A DNA stretch of 64,000 nucleotides, taken from contig DATJBS010000033.1 of NCBI GenBank assembly GCA_035515235.1, positions 62,001 through 126,000 on the forward strand. Direction: 5' to 3'. This document shows, one piece after another, positions 29,285 through 38,234 of this stretch. Origin of the DNA: JAMLHH01 sp035515235 (GTDB lineage: Bacteria; Bacteroidota; Bacteroidia; Chitinophagales; JADIYW01). Under the pieces are notes generated by a model. It was given only the letters and a program-made list of their open reading frames with translations, ran no database searches and was not told the origin of the DNA. How positions within the stretch are numbered: the stretch's first letter is position 1; each line of letters begins with the position of its first letter. A program made the position numbers and the translations under genes.

Positions 29285-29619
29285 GCGAAGAACTAATCGA
29301 TATTAAACAATTATTGACATCTCAACTTCAAGTTGATGCAGTCGCTTTAAAAAAGATCATCACCTTAGAAGAATTAGTAGCATGGTTAAGTCAATATGTA
29401 GATCAATTGATTTCTAATGATTTCGATGCTCTTCTTCTTTTACTATATAGAATAGATGTCAGTGAGAAAAAAGTAAAGGCTTTATTGGCAAAAGATAATG
29501 GACTCAATTCAGCTCAAATTATTGCCGAACTGATTATTAAAAGACAGCAACAAAAAATATATTGGCGCAGTCAATTTAAAAGTTCACATACTGAAATAGA
29601 CGAAAGTGAAAGATGGTAA
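29281..29619 (+). CDS. Conserved-looking small protein, unknown function
   Basis: 112 residues, probably all helical and cytoplasmic (no signal or membrane segment), with a hydrophobic centre (FDALLLLLYRIDVSEKKV) and a basic C-terminal helix (AELIIKRQQQKIYWR). It overlaps the OsmC gene by 4 bp, so translational coupling is likely. I do not recognise a family. Confidence 0.7.
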   Translation: MSEELIDIKQLLTSQLQVDAVALKKIITLEELVAWLSQYVDQLISNDFDALLLLLYRIDVSEKKVKALLAKDNGLNSAQIIAELIIKRQQQKIYWRSQFKSSHTEIDESERW

Positions 29620-29803
29620 AAAGAAAAATGTAGATGCTCCAACATCTTCTAAAAAGAAGTTAGCAAAAGATGAATCTTTACCCATTAAAGAGACTTCTAT
29701 ATCATTAGAGAATGATTTAGAATTTCCTACATCTTTAAATCCCGAACTAGAAGAACTTCTAGAAAAAGATAAAAAGCGGTTTTTTGGTGGATGTGGAGGA
29801 TAA
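29606..29803 (+). CDS. Small protein ending Gly-Gly-Cys-Gly-Gly
   Basis: 65 residues. The start is a GTG at 29606 that overlaps the previous gene by 14 bp. The body is Lys-rich and then acidic (ENDLEFPTSLNPELEELLEKDKK), ending RFFGGCGG. A C-terminal Gly-Gly preceded by Gly-Cys is unusual and recalls thiocarboxylate or radical-carrier tails, but no such pathway gene is next to it. Followed within 3 bp by a strong terminator. Confidence 0.65.
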   Translation: MKDGKKKNVDAPTSSKKKLAKDESLPIKETSISLENDLEFPTSLNPELEELLEKDKKRFFGGCGG

Positions 29804-29805
29804 AA

Positions 29806-29829
29806 AAAGGACTGAAAATTCAGTCCTTT
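29806..29829. terminator. Bidirectional terminator
   Basis: AAGGACTGA, 4-base loop, TCAGTCCTT, with A and T tracts on both sides. It serves the OsmC operon (+) and the DUF3078 gene (-). Confidence 0.88.
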
Positions 29830-29851
29830 ATATTTTAATAGAGATTAAGTT

Positions 29852-30826
29852 TTATTTTTCTATAGGTTCAGGTTTGTCATAAACCTTCTCCATAGTATAT
29901 GCTAAACCGATTCCAATTACATTTCTGAATTGTACTTTTCTTGCAACACCTGTTTGTACAGCTTGTTTGTCAAACTGTGGAATCAATTGGTCATAATCCC
30001 AAATCAAATGAGTGAATACTGCTGCAGATAAAAATTTATTGACTTTCAATCCTATAGTATTTTGCCAATCCACATCAATATTTTGAGCAGGACCATGTTG
30101 ATAATCCTTGAAAACTCTCAATACACTTTGAACATTAACGTTTTTAACTACTTCTTGCTTATAAGCAAGAATAACAGAAGCACCTATTTCAGCTCTAAAG
30201 TTATTTCCCATATTACCATGTCTATCCTGAACTGCTATTTTATCATCTGATACTATAATCATTTTAGTAGCTAATGGGGAAAGGAATAAAGATAAATATT
30301 GATTAGGGACAAAGTCCATACCTATCGCTCCGTCTATCACCATAGGGTTAGCAAATTTAGATATTGTCATTGTTTTATTGCCATCTCCATCATATTCATA
30401 AGTTGGAGTCATTTGAGTTCTAACGTTACCGTACGCAGAAACATACCATTTCTTGCTTACTGCATAACCATATTTAGAAAACACTTCTAGACGATCGGAG
30501 TTTTTACGGATAGGCTCGCTTTTGATTTTTTGAGTACCATATTCTACACCTAATCTATTTTGCCAAAGATGTTTTCCATATTTATAATCTGCATAAGCAT
30601 TGACTACTCCTAATAATGAAATAGAAGGATCTCCACCTGCTGCCCAGTTTTTAAGTCCCACTTGATTAAAAGTGATAGAACCTGTTCCGCCGATTTTCCA
30701 TCCACTTGGATTTTCAGCTAGCTTTTTAGCATCCTCTTTAGACTTTGCTTCTGCCACATCTGGCAATTCAGTAGCGTTTACATTAAACATCAAAAACGAT
30801 AACAATACAAATAACAATTTTTTCAT
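29852..30826 (-). CDS. DUF3078 outer membrane protein
   Basis: About 324 residues from ATG 30826, which opens a signal peptide (MKKLLFVLLSFLMFNVNA). An in-frame start at 30847 would overlap the -7 box. The DUF3078 signature NQVGLKNWAAGGDPSISLLG is near residue 45, and the rest is a beta-barrel-like protein. It is common in Bacteroidota outer membranes; the role is unknown. Confidence 0.9.
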   Translation of the reverse strand: MKKLLFVLLSFLMFNVNATELPDVAEAKSKEDAKKLAENPSGWKIGGTGSITFNQVGLKNWAAGGDPSISLLGVVNAYADYKYGKHLWQNRLGVEYGTQKIKSEPIRKNSDRLEVFSKYGYAVSKKWYVSAYGNVRTQMTPTYEYDGDGNKTMTISKFANPMVIDGAIGMDFVPNQYLSLFLSPLATKMIIVSDDKIAVQDRHGNMGNNFRAEIGASVILAYKQEVVKNVNVQSVLRVFKDYQHGPAQNIDVDWQNTIGLKVNKFLSAAVFTHLIWDYDQLIPQFDKQAVQTGVARKVQFRNVIGIGLAYTMEKVYDKPEPIEK

Positions 30827-30844
30827 TTTTTCTAAAATTTTAGT

Positions 30845-30852
30845 CAAAACTA
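30845..30852 (-). promoter_or_regulatory. -7 promoter box of the DUF3078 gene
   Basis: TAGTTTTG on the minus strand. A TTG lies 24 bp upstream, a slightly long spacer. The box ends 18 bp before the chosen ATG. Confidence 0.45.
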
Positions 30853-30964
30853 CAATTGATTATTTAATTTTTATATCAATAAGGACTGAGTTAACATGTT
30901 TATAATCTACACTTGATATTAATTTCTCTTAAATAAAAATAGCATATAACAATGCAGGTATCAC

Positions 30965-32614
30965 TTAAACCTCAATGCTTGTAAAAACAAATTGATTCCC
31001 ATCAAACAGACCTTTATCACTTAATTTCAAAGATGGAATAACAAGTAATGCTAAAAAGGACATACTCATAAACGGAGCTTTTAGTGTACAACCTAAGTCT
31101 TTAGTTTTAAGATCGAGAGCATGATACAATTGAGCGACTTTTTCACCAGATTCTATACTCATCAATCCGGCAATTTCTAGAGAAAGAGACTCGTGGTAAT
31201 TAGAAGCACTATCTACGACTGCAATTCCTCCTTGATTTTCAATCAGCACATTGACCACTTTACAAATCTCTTCATCATTCACTCCTATCGCAATAATATT
31301 GTGACTATCATGAGCTACCGACGAAGCAATAGCCCCTTTTTGAAGACCAAAATTTCTCACAAAACCAATAGCAACCGGAGCAGACTTTTCATATCTATTG
31401 ACTACCACTATTTTTAAAATATCCGTGGAAGTATTACTCACTAAATTCCCTTCGACGACAGTAGCATTTCCAATAAAAGTTTGTGTAATTAATTGTCCAT
31501 CTAATACTTCTATCACTCGTATTTTGTCTAAATCTGAAGATGCTGTATATGCAAAATCGTTGTATTTTCTTTGTTCGGCTTTAAAATGATTGATAGGCTG
31601 TATCTTTTTGAAATCAATATTACATTTTCCATTTTTCGCAACTTGGAATCCATTATTATAGGTTTCCAAAACATTGAAATCAGTCAAATTATCTACTACA
31701 ATAAAATCAGCGTTATCTCCTACCCTAAGCAATCCTACAGGAATATTATAATGATTTACAGGATGAACACAAGCAGCATTTAAAACATCAAATAAGTCAT
31801 ATCCTTCTTTAATAGCCCTTTTCACCAATAGATTGATATGCCCTAATACCAATTCATCAGGATGCTGATCATCACTACAAAACATCACTTTGTCGGGATG
31901 AGATTTTAGCAAAGGAGCTAATGCTTCGTAATTTCTTGCAGCACTTCCTTCCCGAATGAGAATTTTCATTCCTGCATCAATTTTATCCAAAGCTTCTTCT
32001 AAAGTAAAACACTCATGATCGGTAGAGATTCCATGAGACGCATATTGATGAGCCAATTTTCCTTTCAATCCCGGAGCATGACCATCAATAGGTTTGCCTG
32101 CATCTTTTGCAGCTTGAATTTTTGCCATCAGTTCAGGATCATTATTCAATACTCCCGGATAATTCATGACTTCACTTAAATACCAAATATTGGGATTGTT
32201 CATCAACTCTTTAATATCTTTTGAATCTAGTACTGCACCTGCCGTTTCAAAATTAGTGGCAGGAACACAAGATGGAGCACCGTAGAAAATTTTAACAGGA
32301 GCATTTTTACTATTCTCTATCATAAATCGAACTCCATCCATTCCACAAACATTTGCTATCTCATGTGGATCTGAAATAGTAGCAATAGTACCGTGAGTAC
32401 AAGCTATTCTTGCAAATTCAAAAGGACTCAACATTGAACTTTCTACATGAATATGCGCGTCTACAAAACCCAGTAGAATATATTGAGCAGGAACATCTGA
32501 CTCATTTAAGCGTTTAATTTCCAATATTTTACCATCAGAAAAGATGATTTCAGAAGGGATTATTTCTTTATTAAAGAGATCTACCCACCAACCTTTTATA
32601 GTATTATCATTCAT
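30965..32614 (-). CDS. ade: Adenine deaminase
   Basis: 549 residues, amidohydrolase superfamily. It deaminates adenine to hypoxanthine for purine salvage. Metal-site motifs are FVDAHIHVESSMLSP, ISDPHEIANVCG and GKPIDGHAPGL, with the C-terminal TLKAPFMSMSFLALLVIPSL typical of Ade. Full length. It stands alone, divergent from gyrB, with 190 bp between the coding starts. Confidence 0.95.
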   Translation of the reverse strand: MNDNTIKGWWVDLFNKEIIPSEIIFSDGKILEIKRLNESDVPAQYILLGFVDAHIHVESSMLSPFEFARIACTHGTIATISDPHEIANVCGMDGVRFMIENSKNAPVKIFYGAPSCVPATNFETAGAVLDSKDIKELMNNPNIWYLSEVMNYPGVLNNDPELMAKIQAAKDAGKPIDGHAPGLKGKLAHQYASHGISTDHECFTLEEALDKIDAGMKILIREGSAARNYEALAPLLKSHPDKVMFCSDDQHPDELVLGHINLLVKRAIKEGYDLFDVLNAACVHPVNHYNIPVGLLRVGDNADFIVVDNLTDFNVLETYNNGFQVAKNGKCNIDFKKIQPINHFKAEQRKYNDFAYTASSDLDKIRVIEVLDGQLITQTFIGNATVVEGNLVSNTSTDILKIVVVNRYEKSAPVAIGFVRNFGLQKGAIASSVAHDSHNIIAIGVNDEEICKVVNVLIENQGGIAVVDSASNYHESLSLEIAGLMSIESGEKVAQLYHALDLKTKDLGCTLKAPFMSMSFLALLVIPSLKLSDKGLFDGNQFVFTSIEV

Positions 32615-32770
32615 CTATAAAAATTTTAGATTTTAAATATAATACATTGAATCTCAACAGATGAACTAAATAGAGATATAACAAAAAACTTGGAATATAA
32701 GTCTCTTTAAGTGTTAGATATTTGTAGATAATTGTGGATAATAGGAATTTATAAAGCCGTCAAAATTCTG

Positions 32771-32778
32771 TATCTTTG
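32771..32778 (+). promoter_or_regulatory. -7 promoter box of gyrB
   Basis: TATCTTTG 28 bp upstream of the gyrB ATG at 32806. No clear TTG at the expected -33 distance. Confidence 0.5.
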
Positions 32779-32805
32779 GTAGTTAAATTCAATCGAAGTC
32801 TATAT

Positions 32806-34785
32806 ATGTCTGAATTAGAAGAAAATGCTCTCCCGATAGATCAAAACAATGCACAGTATGGTGCAGACAATATTACAGTACTAGAAGGATTAGAAGCTGT
32901 TAGAAAACGTCCTGCCATGTATATTGGCGACATTGGAGCTAGAGGTTTACACCATTTAGTTTACGAAGTAGTGGACAACTCTATAGATGAGGCTTTAGCA
33001 GGCCATTGTGATACAATTAATGTCATCATACATCAAGATAATAGCATTACCGTACAAGATAATGGTCGTGGTATTCCTGTAGAAATTCATAAAAAAGAAG
33101 GTCGTTCTGCGCTAGAAGTGGTCATGACTGTATTGCACGCAGGTGGAAAATTCGACAAAAACTCTTACAAAGTTTCTGGTGGTCTTCACGGTGTGGGGGT
33201 TTCTTGTGTGAACGCTTTATCGTCTCATTTAGAAGTAACAATAGAAAGAGAAGGCAAAAAATATTTCCAAGAATATGCTATTGGTGCACCTCAATATTCT
33301 GTAAAAGAAGTTGGAACTTCAGAAAGACGAGGAACAACTGTAAAGTTCACGCCTGACGCTTCAATCTTCACTCAGACAGTTTATAATTTTGATACTTTAA
33401 TGCATAGAATGCGTGAATTGTCATTCCTTAACAGAGGAATCACCATCACAATTACTGACGAAAGACATCAAGATGAAAATGGAAACAATAAGTCTGAGAG
33501 ATTCTTTTCTGAAGGGGGAATTAAAGACTTTGTAAACTATATCGATCGTAACAGAACGCCACTTTTAGCAGAACCTGCATTTATTGAAGGTACTAAAGAC
33601 TTTGTAGTCGTAGAAGTAGCTTTTCAATATAATGATGGAGAATATAACGAAAACCTCCACTCTTATGTCAACAATATCAATACAATTGAAGGTGGAACAC
33701 ACGTTGCAGGTTTTAGAAGAGCTTTAACAAGAGTTTTCAAAAACTACGGAAATAAAAATGGACTTTTTGAAAAAGTCAAAATGGAAATCAGTGGAGATGA
33801 CTTCAGAGAAGGAATCACTGCTGTACTTTCTATTAAAGTACCTGAACCACAATTTGAAGGTCAAACCAAAACAAAATTAGGTAACGGTGAAGTCCAAGGA
33901 ATTACAGAATCTGTAGTAGGAGAACAATTAGAATACTTCCTAGAAGAGCATCCAAAAGAAGCTAGAGCAATAATTACAAAAGTAATTTTGGCTGCAACAG
34001 CTCGTCACGCCGCAAAAAAGGCAAGAGAATTAGTTCAACGTAAAAACGTATTAATTGGTTCTGCTTTACCAGGAAAATTAGCGGACTGTTCTGAGAAAGA
34101 CCCTGCATTGAGTGAGCTATTCTTAGTGGAAGGGGATTCTGCGGGTGGTACTGCAAAACAAGGCCGTGACCGTAGAACTCAAGCAATCTTACCATTGAGA
34201 GGTAAAATCCTCAACGTAGAGAAAGCGATGGAGTACAAAATCTATGAGAACGAAGAGATTAAAAATATCTTCACAGCTTTAGGGATTTCAAGAGGGAAAA
34301 TTGGTGACGATAAAGCATTGAACCTTGAAGGTTTAAGATATCACAAAGTTATCATTATGTGTGACGCCGACATTGACGGTAGCCACATTGTTACATTGAT
34401 TTTAACTTTCTTCTTCAGATACATGAGAGAATTAGTAGAGAACGGACATATCTATATCGCTACTCCTCCATTGTACTTAGTGAAAAAAGGACAAAAACAA
34501 ACTTACGCTTGGAACGAAGAACAAAGGATAGCTGCAATTAAAGAAATCGCTGGAAATAGCAAAGAAGACTCTGTAGGTGTCCAAAGATATAAAGGTCTTG
34601 GAGAGATGAACGCTGAACAGCTTTGGGAAACTACTTTAAACCCTGAATTCAGAACTTTAAGACAAATCACAATAGATAGTGCTGCCGAAGCTGATTCTAC
34701 TTTCTCTATGTTGATGGGAGACGAAGTTCCACCGAGAAGAGAGTTTATAGAGAAAAATGCTAGCTACGCTAAAATTGATGTCTAG
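32806..34785 (+). CDS. gyrB: DNA gyrase subunit B
   Basis: About 659 residues from ATG 32806 (MSELEENALPIDQNN). ATPase motifs LEAVRKRPAMYIG and VQDNGRGIPV, the transducer, and the TOPRIM signatures ELFLVEGDSAGGTAKQG and IMCDADIDGSHI are all present. The QGRDRRTQAILPLRGKILNVEKA region and the PPRREFIEKNA tail are of the GyrB rather than ParE form. With GyrA (not in the window) it introduces negative supercoils. Monocistronic, ending in a strong terminator. Confidence 0.97.
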   Translation: MSELEENALPIDQNNAQYGADNITVLEGLEAVRKRPAMYIGDIGARGLHHLVYEVVDNSIDEALAGHCDTINVIIHQDNSITVQDNGRGIPVEIHKKEGRSALEVVMTVLHAGGKFDKNSYKVSGGLHGVGVSCVNALSSHLEVTIEREGKKYFQEYAIGAPQYSVKEVGTSERRGTTVKFTPDASIFTQTVYNFDTLMHRMRELSFLNRGITITITDERHQDENGNNKSERFFSEGGIKDFVNYIDRNRTPLLAEPAFIEGTKDFVVVEVAFQYNDGEYNENLHSYVNNINTIEGGTHVAGFRRALTRVFKNYGNKNGLFEKVKMEISGDDFREGITAVLSIKVPEPQFEGQTKTKLGNGEVQGITESVVGEQLEYFLEEHPKEARAIITKVILAATARHAAKKARELVQRKNVLIGSALPGKLADCSEKDPALSELFLVEGDSAGGTAKQGRDRRTQAILPLRGKILNVEKAMEYKIYENEEIKNIFTALGISRGKIGDDKALNLEGLRYHKVIIMCDADIDGSHIVTLILTFFFRYMRELVENGHIYIATPPLYLVKKGQKQTYAWNEEQRIAAIKEIAGNSKEDSVGVQRYKGLGEMNAEQLWETTLNPEFRTLRQITIDSAAEADSTFSMLMGDEVPPRREFIEKNASYAKIDV

Positions 34786-34812
34786 TATTTTACTCATCTA
34801 ATCATAAAATCG

Positions 34813-34840
34813 AAAAGGACGTCTATTGACGTCCTTTTTT
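34813..34840. terminator. Rho-independent terminator after gyrB
   Basis: AAAAGGACGTC, 4-base loop, GACGTCCTTTT, then more T. A-rich arm on the left makes it usable from both sides. Confidence 0.92.
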
Positions 34841-34878
34841 ATTTGGGTGGGTGATATAAGATAGAATCTAAAACAACT

Positions 34879-35196
34879 CTACTGCTCTTTCAAAGTCTTT
34901 CGCTTTTCAGAATATACAGATACCAATAACCCAATCCCTACAAGCACATCTACAATATTCCATAAATCTCTTCCAAGAGCTACTTTAAATAAAGGTTGAA
35001 ACAATAGCGCAAGTCCGATATAAACAATCATGACTATAGGCTGCTTTCTTTGATTGGCATCGTAGGCCAATATTGCAAAGCCAATTAACCCTGCCATTCT
35101 TACCAATTGATAAAAACCATAAGGCATCTCAGCTAAGCAGAGAAAAAATAAAATTGCTAAAATTATTTTGATGGTGCTGCTTAGATTCAGAGTCAT
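34879..35196 (-). CDS. Small four-helix membrane protein (DUF6804-like)
   Basis: 105 residues with four predicted membrane helices (about 8-25, 30-44, 52-70, 78-96) and a Lys-rich C-terminus. The AEMPYGFYQLVR and YIGLALLFQP patterns recall DUF6804. The role is unknown. It is at the left edge of the accessory segment. Confidence 0.72.
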   Translation of the reverse strand: MTLNLSSTIKIILAILFFLCLAEMPYGFYQLVRMAGLIGFAILAYDANQRKQPIVMIVYIGLALLFQPLFKVALGRDLWNIVDVLVGIGLLVSVYSEKRKTLKEQ

Positions 35197-35233
35197 AAAA
35201 AAATATTAAAAAGTAAGTAATTGAAACTGCAAT

Positions 35234-35542
35234 CTACTCTTCTTTTAAATGAGGATTATTTGAAAACAGCCTTGAACTATGATGAATCGTCAAGATATAT
35301 CCAACTTCTCCATCTTTAACTTGATACATTATTCTATAATTACCTGTTATAAGTTCTCTTTTATCTTTTTGATTTATTTCTGGAATTATTCTGCCAACCC
35401 ATAAATTCTTTTCAATTAAAAAACTAGTCTCAACAATTTTCTGAATCGTTAATCTAGCGTATTTTATTGAATCTTTAGAGATGTATTCTCCTATTTCTTC
35501 AAGATCTTTTAATGCTCTAGCAGTCCAAATTAGCTGAGCCAT
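35234..35542 (-). CDS. RelE/ParE-family toxin
   Basis: 102 residues. ParE/RelE fold signatures: WTARALKDLEEIGEYISKDS near the N-terminus, then GRIIPEI, ELITGNYRIMYQV and TIHHSSR. Such toxins either cleave mRNA on the ribosome or poison gyrase; the family alone does not decide. It overlaps the antitoxin gene by 13 bp, so the two are coupled. Confidence 0.9.
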   Translation of the reverse strand: MAQLIWTARALKDLEEIGEYISKDSIKYARLTIQKIVETSFLIEKNLWVGRIIPEINQKDKRELITGNYRIMYQVKDGEVGYILTIHHSSRLFSNNPHLKEE

Positions 35543-35712
35543 TTATTTAATTTTGATTGAACTTCTTCAGTAGTATAAACATGACCATCTTCGATATCTT
35601 TCAATCCCTGCTCTATCTTATCTAATATTATTAATTGATCAATCACTTGATCGATAGTCAAATTATCAGGCAAAGTGTCAATTGATTTTTTAATATTCTC
35701 CTTAGTCAACAT
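35530..35712 (-). CDS. Antitoxin of the RelE/ParE pair
   Basis: 60 residues, acidic, helical. The C-terminal segment EQGLKDIEDGHVYTTEEVQSKLNKWLS is the pattern of small Bacteroidota antitoxins found before RelE/ParE toxins, and it should wrap the toxin. It is the first gene of the pair. No palindromic operator was found by eye in the 140 bp upstream. Confidence 0.82.
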   Translation of the reverse strand: MLTKENIKKSIDTLPDNLTIDQVIDQLIILDKIEQGLKDIEDGHVYTTEEVQSKLNKWLS

Positions 35713-35855
35713 ATTATTGCTTTTTATAAAAATAAGAATAACTCCATCAAATATCTATTAAACATCTTAGGACCATCCAATTTAAATTGAATTATGTGAT
35801 TGGTTTGACTTAAAACCCAAACCAATTGAATCCATTTCTTGAATTAATCTTTAAA

Positions 35856-36283
35856 TCATGAAAACTTTCTAAATCCATGTTTCAATATAAAATCATCAAT
35901 TTCTACATTATATGATTTTTTACTATGATGTTCCTCTTGATTTTTGATATAATTTCTAACTCTTTCAACAATTGATTCAGAGACAGAGACAGCATAATAT
36001 TCATCTTGCCATTCAAATTTCTCTTTTGTCAAATTGTTTTTATTGATCCAAAAAGCAGACTCTCCTTTTATCAATTGCATGACCTTTTCAATGGTTTGAT
36101 TAGTATTCAATGAAACCAAACAATGACAATGCTCTGAATATCCATTGACATAATCGATAAAAATATCTTTTTTAACAGCATTTTCTTTGATATGATTCCA
36201 AACTTTCAATCTCAATTCTTTAGTATCCAAATATGGATATCTATTTTTTGTACACCAAACAAAGTGAATATAGACTTTCTAAG
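35856..36283 (-). pseudogene. IS200-like (HUH) transposase pseudogene
   Basis: The frame encodes IHFVWCTKNRYPYLDTKELR at its 5' end, then HCHCLVSL (the HUH motif), and YYAVSVSES with the catalytic-Tyr segment RNYIKNQEEHH. This is a Y1 transposase of the IS200/TnpA_REP type. It has no normal start: reading 5', an in-frame TAG (36279-36281) lies right before KVYIH, and the IS30 end follows immediately at 36284. A one-base loss would explain SLRK-VYIH. It appears to have been broken by the IS30 insertion. Confidence 0.82.
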
Positions 36284-37393
36284 ATTCAAGTTGTAAATGC
36301 AACTTTAGCGAGAATGCAAAATGAGTAATATTTTTCAAAAGAGAGAGGATTGACCTCCCTCCTCTGAATGGAAATATTTCCGAAATTGCCTCCTCGTCCA
36401 AAAGTTGTCAAAAATGGCTCATATTACCGTAGAACAAAGGTATCAAATTCAGGCACTTTTAGCTGCCGAAAAGAAACAAAATGAAATTGCTAAAATCTTA
36501 GGCAAAGACAAATCAGTTATCTGTCGTGAGCTTAAACGTAATCGTTTGCACAATGGCAAGTATAAGCCAAAAGCAGCTCAAAAATTTTATCAGCACCGAA
36601 GAAAGCAATGTCGCAAGGTCAGTAAATTGAATATTCCAGAGCTGAAAGATTTTGTTGAAGAGCACTTACGAGAAGATAAAAGTCCTGAGCAAATTAGCGG
36701 TATTATGCGTAAAGAAGAGCATACTTTGTCTATTTCCCATGAAACTATCTACCAGCATATATGGAAAGATAAAAGCACTGGAGGAGAGTTATACAAGCAT
36801 TTGCGTAATCAAGGACGCAGGTATCAGAAAAGAGGTAATACTAATAATAACAGAGGTGTTATCCCTAATAGGATTGGTATAGAACAACGCCCAGAAATTG
36901 TAGAACAGCGAGGTAGAGTTGGAGATTTTGAGATAGATTTAGTGATAGGGAAGAATCATAAAAACGCTATTCTCACTATTGTTGAGCGTAAGAGCGGATT
37001 TGCTTTATTGAGAAAATTGCCTTCCAAAGAAGCAACAGTAACTGCTGAGCAACTTGTAGATGCCTTATTGCCTATCAAAGAATATGTACACACCATCACC
37101 TCAGATAACGGAAAAGAATTTGCCAAACATGAGTTAGTTGCAAAAGTCTTAGATGCTTCCTTTTATTTTGCCACGCCTTATCATAGTTGGGAAAGAGGTG
37201 TAAATGAAAACTACAACCGATTGCTACGCCAATACTTCCCTAAAAAAACTTGCTTTGATGACATCACAGAAGAACAAATGCTAATTGTTCAAAACAAACT
37301 CAACAACAGAGAAAGAAAACGATTAGGATTTGTTTCTCCTATTAAATATCTTCAATCTTTATTACTAACAAAAGTTGCATTTAGAACTTGAAT
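36284..37393 (+). mobile_element. Complete IS30-family insertion sequence
   Basis: About 1110 bp. Terminal inverted repeats: left ATTCAAGTTGTAAATGCAAC, right end the inverse complement ATTCAAGTTCTAAATGCAAC, one mismatch in the first 20. The transposase fills the interior. No obvious short target duplication flanks the element, which suggests later deletion or recombination at one side. Confidence 0.85.
36405..37391 (+). CDS. IS30-family transposase
   Basis: 328 residues. N-terminal helix-turn-helix domain (TVEQRYQIQALLAAEKKQ, CRELKRNR) and DDE core: GDFEIDLVIGKNHK (D), ITSDNGKEFAKHE (D), YHSWERGVNENYNRLLRQYFPK (E). Intact, so the element may be mobile. The stop lies inside the right inverted repeat. 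Confidence 0.95.
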   Translation: MSKMAHITVEQRYQIQALLAAEKKQNEIAKILGKDKSVICRELKRNRLHNGKYKPKAAQKFYQHRRKQCRKVSKLNIPELKDFVEEHLREDKSPEQISGIMRKEEHTLSISHETIYQHIWKDKSTGGELYKHLRNQGRRYQKRGNTNNNRGVIPNRIGIEQRPEIVEQRGRVGDFEIDLVIGKNHKNAILTIVERKSGFALLRKLPSKEATVTAEQLVDALLPIKEYVHTITSDNGKEFAKHELVAKVLDASFYFATPYHSWERGVNENYNRLLRQYFPKKTCFDDITEEQMLIVQNKLNNRERKRLGFVSPIKYLQSLLLTKVAFRT

Positions 37394-37589
37394 GTTGCCT
37401 ATTATCAATTTTTAGGAATTTATTATTAAAAATTTCAATGTAAGAAGCCATTATAATTTCCAAATTATAATGTGGAGCATATTCTTTATTCGTATGTATT
37501 GGTTCTCTATATCCTATAGTTGGGATATTTCTATAATTCCCTATTAAATGCTGTCTAAATTCTAAATTCCAAGAAAGCTCACAGCTCAT
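37394..37589 (-). CDS. Small ORF truncated by IS30
   Basis: The start is at 37589 (MSCELSWNLEFRQHL). The coding sequence meets the IS30 end after about 65 residues and the stop codon lies inside the IS, so the original C-terminus is lost. It follows another small ORF by 15 bp in the same direction. No family recognised. Confidence 0.45.
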
Positions 37590-37604
37590 TAAGTCTTTGT
37601 GAAT

Positions 37605-37904
37605 TTAATTAATTGATTCTTCTTCCAATACAAATTCATCATATCTATTTATTAAAGACAATAGAACATCTTTGTGATTTGATACATCCAATAGACTTTT
37701 TATTTTCTCTTTGTTAACTAATTCTCCATTCAGAAATCTTATAGTGTCTCCATATATAAGCTTTTCATCTTCAGCTTTAGCCGAGAAAAATGCAAAGTCG
37801 TTTATAAGATCTGATTTGAAATCATTAGTCCAATAAGGCCTAGGGAATTTTTGTTGAAATTGCTTTAGAACTAGATTGAATCTTTTTAAGTATAGGGAAA
37901 GCAT
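37605..37904 (-). CDS. Small hypothetical protein, accessory cluster
   Basis: 99 residues, no signal or membrane segment, basic N-terminus and helical, acidic end (SLINRYDEFVLEEESIN). Its first 99 residues and close spacing (5 bp after the upstream ORF) support a real gene. Unknown function. Confidence 0.55.
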   Translation of the reverse strand: MLSLYLKRFNLVLKQFQQKFPRPYWTNDFKSDLINDFAFFSAKAEDEKLIYGDTIRFLNGELVNKEKIKSLLDVSNHKDVLLSLINRYDEFVLEEESIN

Positions 37905-37909
37905 TTTTA

Positions 37910-38128
37910 CTAATCATTATATTTTGAAAAAACATAACGAACCCAATGCTTAATGTCATGGGGATAAGCAAAAATATGATTATTTTCTTTAACCAAAGTT
38001 TTTCCAAAAAAAAACTGATCAAAATCATGTTTAAATGAGCTTGGGATTTTATCTATAGATACTAAATCATTTGAAAATGACAATTCTTTAAGAATTAATA
38101 TGTCTGACTTATTGATTAGCATATTCAT
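37910..38128 (-). CDS. Small hypothetical protein, first of accessory cluster
   Basis: 72 residues, cytoplasmic, with aromatic residues (FDQFFFGKTLVKENNHIFAYP, HDIKHWVRYVFSKYND). Unrecognised. Its stop is 5 bp before the next ORF start, suggesting a three-gene transcript running into IS30. Confidence 0.5.
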   Translation of the reverse strand: MNMLINKSDILILKELSFSNDLVSIDKIPSSFKHDFDQFFFGKTLVKENNHIFAYPHDIKHWVRYVFSKYND

Positions 38129-38234
38129 AAAAGTTTAAAATTCAGAACATTGAACTCTTAAACAAAGATACATAAAGTTAAGTATTGTAATAAGAGTTAG
38201 AATTAGTATAAAAGTAATCTTTCTGTTTTTACAT

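Noticed and set aside
36278..37396. Target-site duplication of IS30
   Set aside because: The bases next to the two inverted repeats do not match.
37840..38028. 62-codon ORF
   Set aside because: It lies in another frame over two better-supported small ORFs on the same strand.
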